Shown here: positions 50,014 through 59,418 of the stretch, piece by piece
How the letters are laid out: every line of letters begins with the position of its first letter
Numbering within the stretch: position 1 is the first letter of the stretch
From: Brettanomyces bruxellensis
Lineage: Eukaryota; Ascomycota; Pichiomycetes; Pichiales; Pichiaceae
Reading direction: 5' to 3'
DNA length: 64,000 nt
Assembly: GCF_011074885.1 (NCBI RefSeq)
Contig: NC_054687.1
Location: forward strand, 682,001-746,000
Translations under genes and position numbers: made by a program
Notes under the pieces: model-generated
What the model saw: only the letters and a program-made list of their open reading frames with translations
The model's database searches: none
What the model was told of the DNA's origin: nothing

Positions 50014-53000
50014 TCATGAGAGTAAAAATGTGTTTGCACCTTCATTCATAGCTTTAATAAGACGCTGTCGAAGGACATCCTTCGAAGAATATTCAGGAAG
50101 CTTCAAATAATTAGCACAAGTCATCACACTTGGTAGGTAATTATCTGGCTTAAGTTTACCTTCTGCGGGTTTACGGACCACAGTAAACTCGGGGTGTAAC
50201 GCCTTGAACCCACCGATAGGTAATTTTGGCGATCCTGTGAGGAACTGCAAGAACTTTCTTCTGTCATTCTTGTCAAAAGATGACAGCACTTCAAGTAGAT
50301 TCTGGAAACTTGGTGATTCGACAGTATAGCCATGGTCGGCCTTTACAACACCAAGTAAAGTTTCAAGTGACCAATCCTCATCGGCACTACCTAACAGTTT
50401 AGTGAGTTCATCGGAGGAGAATATTGCCATCGAAGAATAGGGGAAGACTGTACTAAAACCCTTTTTAAATGCCTGTATTTGCTCCCAAACACCCTTTCCG
50501 ACAGTTGCTTGTACGACATCATTAACGTAAGCCTCAAGGTTAACTTCAGTGACTTGAACATTCGCTCCATTTTCAACAAGTTGAATATCATTATAACCAG
50601 GAAGAACGTATGATAGCGAAAGATCAGTTAGATTTGCTTCCTTTTTAACATTATCATCCAAATAAGATATTAAGAATGACAACGATTTAAACAACTCTGG
50701 ATCAACACCTTTCAAAATATCAAGAAGTTTTGTTTCTCCAGGCAATTCTGGAAATTTCGAAAGTTCGAAGAATAACGGATTAAAGGCAAAATCAACAATT
50801 CTGTTATCTAATAGGGCTCTAGCGATAAATTTTCCAAGAATCGAGAAATGATGAAGCGACTTCTGATAGATCCGAGCTTTCCTGTCCATTGGCCGTGGAA
50901 AAAGACCCGTGCGATAGTTCACATACAGACTATTAGAACCATCAGTATCCCTCCAAAGATTCAATTCTTTTTTGCAGAATTCCTTGGATACATTCGCATA
51001 AAACTCTAAAGTTGGTCCCATGCCGGTTCCTGCTTCATCAAAGTACTCAATTTCTAACAATCCTGGAGCGCTTGCATAGCCATCAAGAACCTTTATTGCA
51101 CCTTGGAAAAGTTTCTTACGTGATAAACGGAACTTGTGCCTAACAGGCCTTCCAAGCTGAACAACATTCCTAGCATTTAATGCAGAATTATTATCTCCTT
51201 GCTGCTTGTTTCTGCTCTGCCATAAATCAATTAATCTAGAATATCCGAAGGAGGTTGACTGCAAAAAAAATACTCTTGTTTCTAAAGGAAAAACAAATGG
51301 AAAATTTCTTGTAATATCAATAGACCAGTCGGGCAACGTGCCACTTGCAACAATTAAAGGCTCCTCAAGTTGCCTGTTCAGTTTTGCAGTTAATTTGTAA
51401 TTCAAAAATAATGCATCTGAGGCACCCGGGTTTGTCGTCCTGCCATTAATACGGTGCAATACTTTGAGTAAATGTAACACTTCTATGGTAACAGGATCCC
51501 CTAAAGAGGAAATATCTGAATCACCAGAATTGGTGGAAGTAATATAACCCGCATTTGAATCAACTGGATAAAGTTCATCATCTGGTTCATTAGTTGAACC
51601 AAGAACTTTACGAAAGTTCACAACATGAGGAAGGGCTGTCCAGATAAGTCTTGGAGACACTATTTCATGTGGATTCTTTTGTAATGATCTATATATCGCG
51701 CCATAAACCGTAGTACCGGGAGGAACAACCTCACCGTTAATCAAAAATTCAATATGGTAACTTTCATTAGGCGTAGCCCTGGCAGCTCTTTCATTCGACG
51801 GAGAAAATACACGAAGTATACTCTTAATCCTATTCAGCCTTGACTGCATAAATAGATCTATTGATTTGAATGTTGCAATTGCATGAATCATCAGAAGAAC
51901 CTTACGTTCAGATTCATCCAACGTTTCATCAGATGAAACGAGTTTAATTCGAAGTTGTTTTGCCATAGATGAGGCACGCGTGTCAGATCGTAAGGATGTT
52001 CCACTCGTAACGATACAGAACGACTCTGTTCTCTCTAGTGCTTCCTCCAATTTGCGTACCAATATTGTTAATGGAAGCTTTTCCTCGGATCCTAAAATAC
52101 TAGATCTCGAGCAAAATATATTCTGAAATGACATAACACAAAAGGACTTCAAATCTTCAGACAATAGAGTTTTCAAGAGCACATCTATAATTCCGGAGGA
52201 TGTCAATTCAAAACTTGAAATAGCCTCTGCGTCATTATCTGTACTGATGCAATATGCAAATCTTGTCCATAGGTTCATCCATTGCTTCTCTGAATAATTC
52301 ACTTGTCCCTTATTTGATAGCAAGATTCCTATTTCCTCAAGTTCTTTCATGTGCTTAGATCTCGAAGTACCATGAGAAGCCAGTAACGTTTGATAGTCCT
52401 GACTCACTTCATGACATAGTTGATCCAAACTGTATAATACTTTTCCTATTGGAATGAGGGCAGCCCCATCATCTTCATACTCATTCAAGTGCCTAAATGA
52501 AGAAAATATTGACCTTGGCGTTTCTGATTCATGAACTTCAGAACCATCAGAAATCTCAGAATCAGTCTCTGGCATTTCATCTTCATCGTAAACATCATCC
52601 TCATTTGTATGCTCATGCGTATCATCATCAGAACCATTTATATTGCGAGCACCCTCTTCATCATCCACACTCATTTGTGAGAAAGTGTTACCTTCGTTAG
52701 CAATGTTGATTTTTGAACTCTGATTTATAACATTTTCATCCTGGTCCAATACGGTAAGGAGCCGCTGAGTATGTGATAACATACCCTCTCTATCGAAATC
52801 ACGTAGGAAAAGCTCGGGAGATCTTGTAACCAATACATGCGCAATTAAAAAGGCCCCATAAATAAGAATACACGGACGAATTCTATCCAGAGAGCTCACA
52901 GAGGAGTCATATCTAAGCAAAGAATTTTTTCCTTGTGTAATAATTGAAGCCAAAATAGTTGAGATATTTGAATCATAGACTATTGTTCCAATACTATTTT

Positions 53001-55044
53001 GGTCCAATGAAGCACATGAACGGAGTATACAAACCAATGATAACCTCCTTATTCTATAATCAACTGTGGCACTGTATATGTTGATCAATATCGGAAACAC
53101 TTCCCCAACATATTTGGAATATATTTCGACATATTTTGAATCGGAAAGAAGTTCTATACGCTTCTTATTAGAAATTTCTTCTTCCTGTGCCCTCCTCATT
53201 CCTAAATAATTACCTACATCCAACTTTTCATCTGACCTCTCTCTCCGAACAAATGGTATTGTGGATGCCACTAATTTCAAAACAGATAGCAATAATTCTT
53301 TCGGTGTTGACATTAAAGCTTCAATTGAAACTGTCCCGCTTTTACCACTTGAATCCGCAGAATTGTCATCGTCTTTTTCAAATTTGGTTGACAATGCATT
53401 GATATTAACGGTTGAAGAGGAATTACTGCCGTCAACATCGGTTTTCTCAAAATTTAAAAGGGACTGCTTAATAATTTGACCAAGATGACACAATTGCATG
53501 AGGGTTAAAGATAAATCTGGTGAACTGTGACACATTAATGTTAAGGAGCCAAGAAGCTTAATACAAGCTCCAAAGCTCACTATTCTATTGGAACTGTGAT
53601 GATTTCCCAAGCAACTTGGAAATATACTAACCATTCCCTTTAGAAGGCTCAAATTAATAAGCTCAGACAATACCTCTGGAGTTTTTTCAAAGTTCCTGAT
53701 GATTTTGGAAATTGCAAGCCAAGCACTTTCCACACAAGATGAATCAGTATATTCGGTGGCCACACGCTCTACTGTTGGTAATATATTCCTTATTTCTGCC
53801 AATTTAGACTTCGGAATATGATCGCAGGAATTGACAAGTAAACTAAGAGCTTTTCTTTGAGAATGTATGGTGAAAAAGTCCAAATATGTAAGGTACGATG
53901 AAATATTAGACCTCTCCATTATTTCATCCCCAGCATCCCTCGATATCATCTCTAGTGTTTGCAATGCTTGTTCTGCAAGATCAATATAATCTATAACAGC
54001 AAGTCTAGATGAAAGGGCTTCGATTACATTGCATTCAACCATTGTATGAACAGCCTCTGGGGAAACCTCAAGTATATTATATAAACAACGACAAGAAACC
54101 AACTGAATCTGCAACAATTCTTGATATTTCGGATCGTTTAAAATAGAAACTAGCTCTGTTGTCAAAGAAGTAACAGGAAGCCCTCTCTCTGCAACCAAAC
54201 CATTCATCATAAGCAGCTTTCCACTGAGCTGATTCAATGTCTCCTGGACAATATATGGGTCCGTTTCCGTCTGCAGTTGGTCAATCATAGCTTGAATTTC
54301 TGATCCATCGGCAAGAATTTCCTCAAAGCCAGTCCCTGAAAGGAATCTTCCCAGAGCATTCCGAAATGATCTGGCATTTGCATCAGAATCAGACCTTGCA
54401 TCTGTAGAGTCGGAATTTGCCCCGGAATCTCTTTGGGACCGCCAAAAGTTTTCCGAATAGCCAGCATTACTCGAATTGACGGCATGGCGAGAGGGGTAAT
54501 AACTGGAATCACCATGACTGGAAGATCCTTCATTTCTTGAGCTTTCGTAATTATTATGACCATGACCACCATCATCATCATCATCATCATCGTCATTGTT
54601 ACTATCATTACTGAGATAATCGTCATCCATATCATCGGAGACATTTCTTTGTTGCACCTGAACACCGTTGGAATTGGAATTTCGATTTATGCCACCTTCG
54701 TCCCTCTGCTTCTCACAATACCTTTCATAATCCTTACGTGCTTGAGAAGAACGCCGGTAACTTCCAGTTAGCCATCTCAAAGCCGCGTCCTCCTCGTTCT
54801 CCTCTTTATCTTCCATATTTCCACGCACAGAAGATGTAACAGAAGGCTTTATTCCAGATCTCAATTTCCGTCCTGACAAATGTTCGATTTCCTCATCATC
54901 TTCACCCTCCGATAGCATATCAGCATCAGAGCCTCCATTTGAATTTGGAATATCCCGCGATGCTTGCTTTCTGATGTTGCTAAACGAGACCTTACTGTTC
55001 GATGAACGAACTTTAGAAAGACACTGCTTTTGTTTCATGGTCAA
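50014..55044 (-). CDS. UFD4: HECT-type ubiquitin ligase Ufd4 (TRIP12 family)
   Basis: 1676 residues (S. cerevisiae Ufd4 has 1483). An acidic and Ser/Asn-rich disordered N-terminus (about 1-220, including a run of eight Asp) precedes an armadillo-like helical region (about 235-500) beginning EIQAMIDQLQTETDPYIVQETLNQLSGKLLM-like residues. The C-terminal HECT domain (about 1290-1676) has LEIEYFDEAGTGMGPTLEFY, KFIARALLDNRIVDFAFNPLFF and VMTCANYLKLPEYSS. The catalytic Cys is 1643 (codon 50118-50116), 33 residues from the end, the same distance as in S. cerevisiae Ufd4. Ufd4 builds Lys29-linked chains on ubiquitin-fusion substrates and works with Ubr1 in N-degron degradation. Length and the arm-HECT layout favour Ufd4 over Tom1, Rsp5 or Hul4/5. 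Confidence 0.94.
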   Translation of the reverse strand: MTMKQKQCLSKVRSSNSKVSFSNIRKQASRDIPNSNGGSDADMLSEGEDDEEIEHLSGRKLRSGIKPSVTSSVRGNMEDKEENEEDAALRWLTGSYRRSSQARKDYERYCEKQRDEGGINRNSNSNGVQVQQRNVSDDMDDDYLSNDSNNDDDDDDDDGGHGHNNYESSRNEGSSSHGDSSYYPSRHAVNSSNAGYSENFWRSQRDSGANSDSTDARSDSDANARSFRNALGRFLSGTGFEEILADGSEIQAMIDQLQTETDPYIVQETLNQLSGKLLMMNGLVAERGLPVTSLTTELVSILNDPKYQELLQIQLVSCRCLYNILEVSPEAVHTMVECNVIEALSSRLAVIDYIDLAEQALQTLEMISRDAGDEIMERSNISSYLTYLDFFTIHSQRKALSLLVNSCDHIPKSKLAEIRNILPTVERVATEYTDSSCVESAWLAISKIIRNFEKTPEVLSELINLSLLKGMVSIFPSCLGNHHSSNRIVSFGACIKLLGSLTLMCHSSPDLSLTLMQLCHLGQIIKQSLLNFEKTDVDGSNSSSTVNINALSTKFEKDDDNSADSSGKSGTVSIEALMSTPKELLLSVLKLVASTIPFVRRERSDEKLDVGNYLGMRRAQEEEISNKKRIELLSDSKYVEIYSKYVGEVFPILINIYSATVDYRIRRLSLVCILRSCASLDQNSIGTIVYDSNISTILASIITQGKNSLLRYDSSVSSLDRIRPCILIYGAFLIAHVLVTRSPELFLRDFDREGMLSHTQRLLTVLDQDENVINQSSKINIANEGNTFSQMSVDDEEGARNINGSDDDTHEHTNEDDVYDEDEMPETDSEISDGSEVHESETPRSIFSSFRHLNEYEDDGAALIPIGKVLYSLDQLCHEVSQDYQTLLASHGTSRSKHMKELEEIGILLSNKGQVNYSEKQWMNLWTRFAYCISTDNDAEAISSFELTSSGIIDVLLKTLLSEDLKSFCVMSFQNIFCSRSSILGSEEKLPLTILVRKLEEALERTESFCIVTSGTSLRSDTRASSMAKQLRIKLVSSDETLDESERKVLLMIHAIATFKSIDLFMQSRLNRIKSILRVFSPSNERAARATPNESYHIEFLINGEVVPPGTTVYGAIYRSLQKNPHEIVSPRLIWTALPHVVNFRKVLGSTNEPDDELYPVDSNAGYITSTNSGDSDISSLGDPVTIEVLHLLKVLHRINGRTTNPGASDALFLNYKLTAKLNRQLEEPLIVASGTLPDWSIDITRNFPFVFPLETRVFFLQSTSFGYSRLIDLWQSRNKQQGDNNSALNARNVVQLGRPVRHKFRLSRKKLFQGAIKVLDGYASAPGLLEIEYFDEAGTGMGPTLEFYANVSKEFCKKELNLWRDTDGSNSLYVNYRTGLFPRPMDRKARIYQKSLHHFSILGKFIARALLDNRIVDFAFNPLFFELSKFPELPGETKLLDILKGVDPELFKSLSFLISYLDDNVKKEANLTDLSLSYVLPGYNDIQLVENGANVQVTEVNLEAYVNDVVQATVGKGVWEQIQAFKKGFSTVFPYSSMAIFSSDELTKLLGSADEDWSLETLLGVVKADHGYTVESPSFQNLLEVLSSFDKNDRRKFLQFLTGSPKLPIGGFKALHPEFTVVRKPAEGKLKPDNYLPSVMTCANYLKLPEYSSKDVLRQRLIKAMNEGANTFLLS

Positions 55045-55847
55045 AAAGCAAAAATACCAACAAATTCGGAAAGAAGATTGAATTTGACAGAATATGAGGT
55101 ATATCGATCAGTAAACTGCGCTTATATAGTAGTGAGAAGTGAAGTCTTTGGAGTGATTAAATTTGTGCAAGGAAAATAGGAAATAATAGTAGTAATAGAA
55201 CTGCTGAGCTGACTGTTTTCTATAGCAGAACACGCCCTTCTTCTAAATTTGAATAATCAAGATTTGGGCAATTTGTGAGGGTATCACATAAAGGCGGAAA
55301 AGCGCGATCGGTTTTAAGATGGAGCAACGCTGGAGTATGAGAGAGGCAAAATAATTGCGCGGCGATTGGTGAGGAGTCCTATTTTTTTTCATATCTTTTT
55401 TTGGCATCTCCATAATATGTGCACCCGAGATGGCCTGACTTGATTAATTTTCAGTGAGTGGTATTCACTGCAAAATCATCAAATCTTTGGGTAGAAAGTC
55501 TTCAAGTTATATTGTTGCTTACACTTTATTTTTATAGATCTATTCGAAAAGTACTTTTTTATTTAAGATTATATTGTCTGACAAATGTATGCAGTAGCGA
55601 CTGAACCTGATAATCTAGTCCTTCCTACTAATCTTGGAAATTTAACATGATCCTTCCCCAAAAGATCGGTAATAGAAAATGTCAATGTGATCCGTCGACT
55701 TATTATTGACATAAATTCTTAGTATCTAATAATTTTTCGCATTTGTTACTTGCATTTCCCAAAAGCATCTGTTTATGGCTAAGCTTTTGTGTTCATGTTG
55801 TATATTAATCAATACTAGCTTCTTTTTCATAGCCAAATAGTGCTTGA

Positions 55848-55881
55848 GCGATTCCTACACATAATTTCTGAGAATTGTAGG
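55848..55881 (-). repeat. Short inverted-end motif, copy 3
   Basis: On the minus strand it reads GTGTAGGAATCGC (complement of 55848-55860), close to the GTGTMGGATTTCGCGG head of the copies near 25.2 and 26.0 kb. Directly beside it lies CATAATTTCTGAGAATTG (55860-55877), an exact 18-nt match to copy 1. CCTACA (55854-55859) and TGTAGG (55876-55881) form a 6-bp inverted repeat. Confidence 0.4.
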
Positions 55882-55913
55882 GTGAAAAAAAAAATTAAAA
55901 AAATAATAATAAC

Positions 55914-55925
55914 TGAAAAATTTTT
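55914..55925 (+). promoter_or_regulatory. RRPE-like element before MRT4
   Basis: TGAAAAATTTTT lies about 87 bp upstream of the MRT4 start. TGAAAAATTTT is the rRNA-processing element (RRPE, bound by Stb3 in S. cerevisiae) of ribosome-biogenesis genes, the class MRT4 belongs to. Confidence 0.55.
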
Positions 55926-56011
55926 ATCAGGATAATCATGGTATAACTAATAGTATTCGTTTCTTCGTTACATTCAAGGGCGTATAGTCTTAAAACAAGA
56001 AAGAACATAAA

Positions 56012-56764
56012 ATGCCAAGATCAAAAAGATCGAAACTGGTGACTTTAGCCAGAACTGAGAAGAAGGGACGTGCTAACAAGGTCAGAATATTTGATGACGT
56101 TAGAAAAGCTTTGGATACACATAGATATGTGTGGGCCTTAGATCTCGAAGGACTGCGAACCCCAGATATGCAGGATCTCAGGCGTGACTGGACTGGTTCT
56201 AAGTTGATATTAGGAAAGAAAAAGGTTCTTAGAAAGGCATTAGGTGAAACGCCAGAAGAAGAATACAAGGACAATCTAAACGAACTAACCGATTACGATA
56301 GTGATGGATTTGTTGGATATCTTTTCACAGACGAGACGCCTGAAACTGTTGAGGCTTATTTTAGAGCATATGTTAAGACAGGCTTCTCTAGAGCTAAGAG
56401 CAAGTCCCCAATAACATTTGTTGTTCCAGAAGGTATATTGTACTCTAGAGCAGGACAAATTCCTGTGGAGGAGGATGTTCCAATGCAACACACTATGGAG
56501 CCAATGCTCAGAAACAAGTTTGAGATGCCAACTAAGATAGTGAAAGGAAAGATTACTTTGACAGAATCATATCCTGTGGTAAAGGAAGGTGAGGTGCTCA
56601 GTGTTAAGCAGGCACTTATTTTGAAGACTTTCGGTGTTGCCGCCGCTGAATTTAGAGTGAAGATGTTGGCCTATCATGATGGTGAATCAAGCAAAGTAAC
56701 AGAGGTGGATGGTAAGAAAAAGCCAAAGAAAGGAGCTGCCGATGAAGCAGATGATAAAGAATAA
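56012..56764 (+). CDS. MRT4: Ribosome assembly factor Mrt4 (uL10-like)
   Basis: 250 residues (S. cerevisiae Mrt4 has 236). It starts MPRSKRSKLVTLARTEKKGR, the highly conserved Mrt4 N-terminus. The rest is a uL10/P0-like domain with VRKALDTHRYVWALDLEGLRTPDMQDLRRDW, VGYLFTDETPETV, YSRAGQIPVEEDVPMQHTMEP and a central insertion region. The tail is Lys/Asp-rich and lacks the acidic P-protein stalk end of P0. Mrt4 occupies the P0 site on nucleolar pre-60S particles and is exchanged for P0 in the cytoplasm with the help of Yvh1. The ATG at 56012 has an AAAATGCC context and an RRPE box upstream. Confidence 0.95.
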   Translation: MPRSKRSKLVTLARTEKKGRANKVRIFDDVRKALDTHRYVWALDLEGLRTPDMQDLRRDWTGSKLILGKKKVLRKALGETPEEEYKDNLNELTDYDSDGFVGYLFTDETPETVEAYFRAYVKTGFSRAKSKSPITFVVPEGILYSRAGQIPVEEDVPMQHTMEPMLRNKFEMPTKIVKGKITLTESYPVVKEGEVLSVKQALILKTFGVAAAEFRVKMLAYHDGESSKVTEVDGKKKPKKGAADEADDKE

Positions 56765-57291
56765 AAAGCATCAGGAAATATTCGCCTTAATTTATCCATT
56801 ATAAGGCTATTATTGTCTCTTTTTTATTTTATTCCTGGACAGTTAGATATATAACCAATAATCGAGTGTATTATTATTATCGTGGTTGAATATAGTACGC
56901 GCACTGATGTGCAATTTATTGTTGGTAGTACTGCAATCAAGGCTGTGCTTTTTTTTTTTTTTTTTTTGCGCTCTTACGATTTCCTTGGATTGTTTTTTTC
57001 GCGTTCACACACAGGTCATATCTCTGTCGGTGATCATTTATGTAATGAGAAATAAATGTATTGCATATAAAGTAAATTTCACTGCTGGCGAGAGAGGTCA
57101 TATATTAAGTTTAATTCAAAGCCCTATACAGAATCTTGTTAACTATTCTGTGTGGAGGTTTATTGCCAATTTTGAGAGCGCATACTGAAAGTTGAATTAC
57201 TTTCTGTCTGCAAGAAGCATAAGACGATAAGCAGCTTTACCGCAAGCTTATAAGCCTTTGTTATATAATATTTGTGGAAGTAATTGTTGGT
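56765..57291 (+). other. Intergenic between MRT4 and MIF2
   Basis: 527 bp with a run of 19 T at 56949-56967. No gene; the 100-codon frame at 56886-57188 spans the T run and is not supported. Confidence 0.5.
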
Positions 57292-59154
57292 ATGACGGAG
57301 ACAAACAGTAAAGAGCAAGATGTTTTTGAGCTTCCGGGTCAGGTCGGACGAAAAACAGGATTTCGAATGACCAGAACACCAAAGAAGGACAAAAATGGAC
57401 TCGAGAATTTGGAGGATTTTTTCCTTTCCGATGATGAGTATAGTGGTTCGGAATCGGTGAAGCCTGCGGAAAGTATCAGAAGACTGAAGATACGGCGTGC
57501 AAAAGTACATAAAATAGCACTACCAGAGCCACAGGTTGTTGAAGTAAGCGATGATGATGTTCCAAAGGCATATTCAAGTTCTGGAGACGAGAGTGACGAC
57601 AATGAAGATAGCCGAGCGGATGAATTGATTAAGTCGGCAGCAGTTTTTGGCTCTCCTATAAAACCTAGTTTTCGAGGAGTAAATTCAGAAGAAAATTCGA
57701 GTAATCACGAATTAGAATCAGAAAATGACCAAGTGCCTGACGAGGATGCAGATAAAATAGTTCAACGACCAAAAAGCAAAGACAAAGTCGCATCCGTGAA
57801 ATCACCTGAAAATAATGCTACAGTTGATCCACTCTCGAAATCTTCTGACAGCTCTAAGCGATTGCTTAAGAATTCGTCTAGTCTGACGAAACAAATTGCA
57901 TTACATCAGAAAGGTCGCTCAAAGAAGTTTGACTATATATCTGTCTCTAGCGATGAGGATGAGCAACTGATAGATGGCAAGAAAGAAAGTATCGATAAGG
58001 ACAATAACTCCGGTGATGAAGTCATAGCACAGCAGAGTAAAAGCATAGTTCGAAACAGCCTTAAATCTGCAAAGAGATTATCTTCTGAGGTGAATAAACC
58101 ATCTAAAACCATTGAAACAAGCACCAAAAATTCTAATGCGAGAAGTAAAATCAAAGCCAAGAACCAAAGCAAAGCTAAACAATCAAGACGACATAAACCA
58201 AAGCCACAAACTAGTATTCAAAAGCCAATTAGACATTCCACCCGGACGAAAGTGAAACCCGTTGCATGGTGGAGAAATGAACGCGTTGTGTATAAAATGA
58301 AAAAAGAGCATGGGGCTTATGTCAGAGAAGTTGAAAATGTCGTTCATAGACCTGATGACCTAACTGTGGATAACGAGCGTCGCTTAAAGCGAATTGAAGC
58401 TCGATCTCCATCACGTTCCCCTAAAAGGCGTCGCAAGTCACACAGCATAACCAATCGAACTAGAGTTGTACATAAGGCCTCCCAAAATCCGGAAAATCTA
58501 ATTATCGACTTGGATGCTGATGTGGGAGCAGCATACGGTGAGAACAATGATCTCAATGGTCGGGTATATTCGACTGTACAAAAAGGTGACGAGAAAGAAG
58601 AAGAACAAGAAAGTACTGTTTCTCGTCGTGAATCATTAGAAAATAATCATAGAAGGAAGTCAACCTCTGGAAGTGTCCGTTTGAATGCTCGAGAAGCAAG
58701 ATGGATGAAGGATAAATCCTTAACTATTCCCGTTTTCGATGGCCCAGGTTCTGAGAAACAGATTGAAAGAACGGTTGCGTGGGCTCCGAACCAATCAAAG
58801 AATATTACAATTATCAGGAACAAGAAGGAATACTTTAAAATTAAAACATTATTTGATCAAGATGTTGAGTTTAGTGGAGCAGGAATATTAGAACTTCCTG
58901 TCAATTCCCGAAAGTCTGTCAAATCAAATGAAGATACATACTTTGTGTTTTATGTTATCGATGGAAAATTGGAAGTTTCTATATCGCATAATGTTTTTGT
59001 TGTTACCCAAGGAAGCTCCTTTGAAATTCCGATGGGAAACTTTTATCGCTTTGAGAATAAGGGTGATAAGCCAGCAAAGCTCTTTTTTGTTCAATCAAAA
59101 TATGTTGTGGTTGCTGATCCTGATGATAGTGATCTTCAAAGTGCAGAGGAATGA
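57292..59154 (+). CDS. MIF2: Inner kinetochore protein Mif2 (CENP-C)
   Basis: 620 residues from ATG 57292 (upstream in-frame codons from 57274 lack an ATG). The N-terminus has GRKTGFRMTRTPKKD and then GLENLEDFF, the Mif2 segment that contacts the Mtw1/MIND complex. A long Ser/Lys/Asp-rich disordered middle follows. The CENP-C motif is at about 310-330 (HSTRTKVKPVAWWRNERVVY), where the Arg and tandem Trp contact the CENP-A nucleosome. The last 120 residues form the cupin dimerisation domain (KNITIIRNKKEYFKIK, FYVIDGKLEVSISHNVFVV, SSFEIPMGNFYRFENKGDKPAKLFFVQ). Mif2 links centromeric Cse4 chromatin to the outer kinetochore. Size is close to S. cerevisiae Mif2 (549). Confidence 0.94.
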   Translation: MTETNSKEQDVFELPGQVGRKTGFRMTRTPKKDKNGLENLEDFFLSDDEYSGSESVKPAESIRRLKIRRAKVHKIALPEPQVVEVSDDDVPKAYSSSGDESDDNEDSRADELIKSAAVFGSPIKPSFRGVNSEENSSNHELESENDQVPDEDADKIVQRPKSKDKVASVKSPENNATVDPLSKSSDSSKRLLKNSSSLTKQIALHQKGRSKKFDYISVSSDEDEQLIDGKKESIDKDNNSGDEVIAQQSKSIVRNSLKSAKRLSSEVNKPSKTIETSTKNSNARSKIKAKNQSKAKQSRRHKPKPQTSIQKPIRHSTRTKVKPVAWWRNERVVYKMKKEHGAYVREVENVVHRPDDLTVDNERRLKRIEARSPSRSPKRRRKSHSITNRTRVVHKASQNPENLIIDLDADVGAAYGENNDLNGRVYSTVQKGDEKEEEQESTVSRRESLENNHRRKSTSGSVRLNAREARWMKDKSLTIPVFDGPGSEKQIERTVAWAPNQSKNITIIRNKKEYFKIKTLFDQDVEFSGAGILELPVNSRKSVKSNEDTYFVFYVIDGKLEVSISHNVFVVTQGSSFEIPMGNFYRFENKGDKPAKLFFVQSKYVVVADPDDSDLQSAEE

Positions 59155-59418
59155 GCTAACTTTTATTTTCTGACTTTGGACAATGCCTGCTGATGTTCAG
59201 GAAAGAGCATTACTCACTATTATCATGCACTGATGGTTTTGTTTATTTTGTTTTTCTTACTGTATCTATTCACCGATGTAATTTTATATTTCAGACTGTA
59301 TCATAGGCGTTTACGCAGAAACATGATTCATGAAGACAGCAGGGAGATAAAAAAAAAGTAAGATAGACTAATAGAGGAAAAAGGTGACACTGTATATATG
59401 CATGTAGAAAAGAAAGCC
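59155..59418. terminator. Convergent 3' region of MIF2 and STE20
   Basis: 264-bp AT-rich spacer between facing stop codons, with TATATTTCAG and A-run elements. No gene. Confidence 0.4.

Larger units (their letters stand above)
55045..56011. other. Divergent intergenic region of UFD4 and MRT4
   Basis: Holds both promoters. It contains an inverted-end motif (55848-55881) and an RRPE-like element (55914-55925). No ORF or RNA gene supported. Confidence 0.5.
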
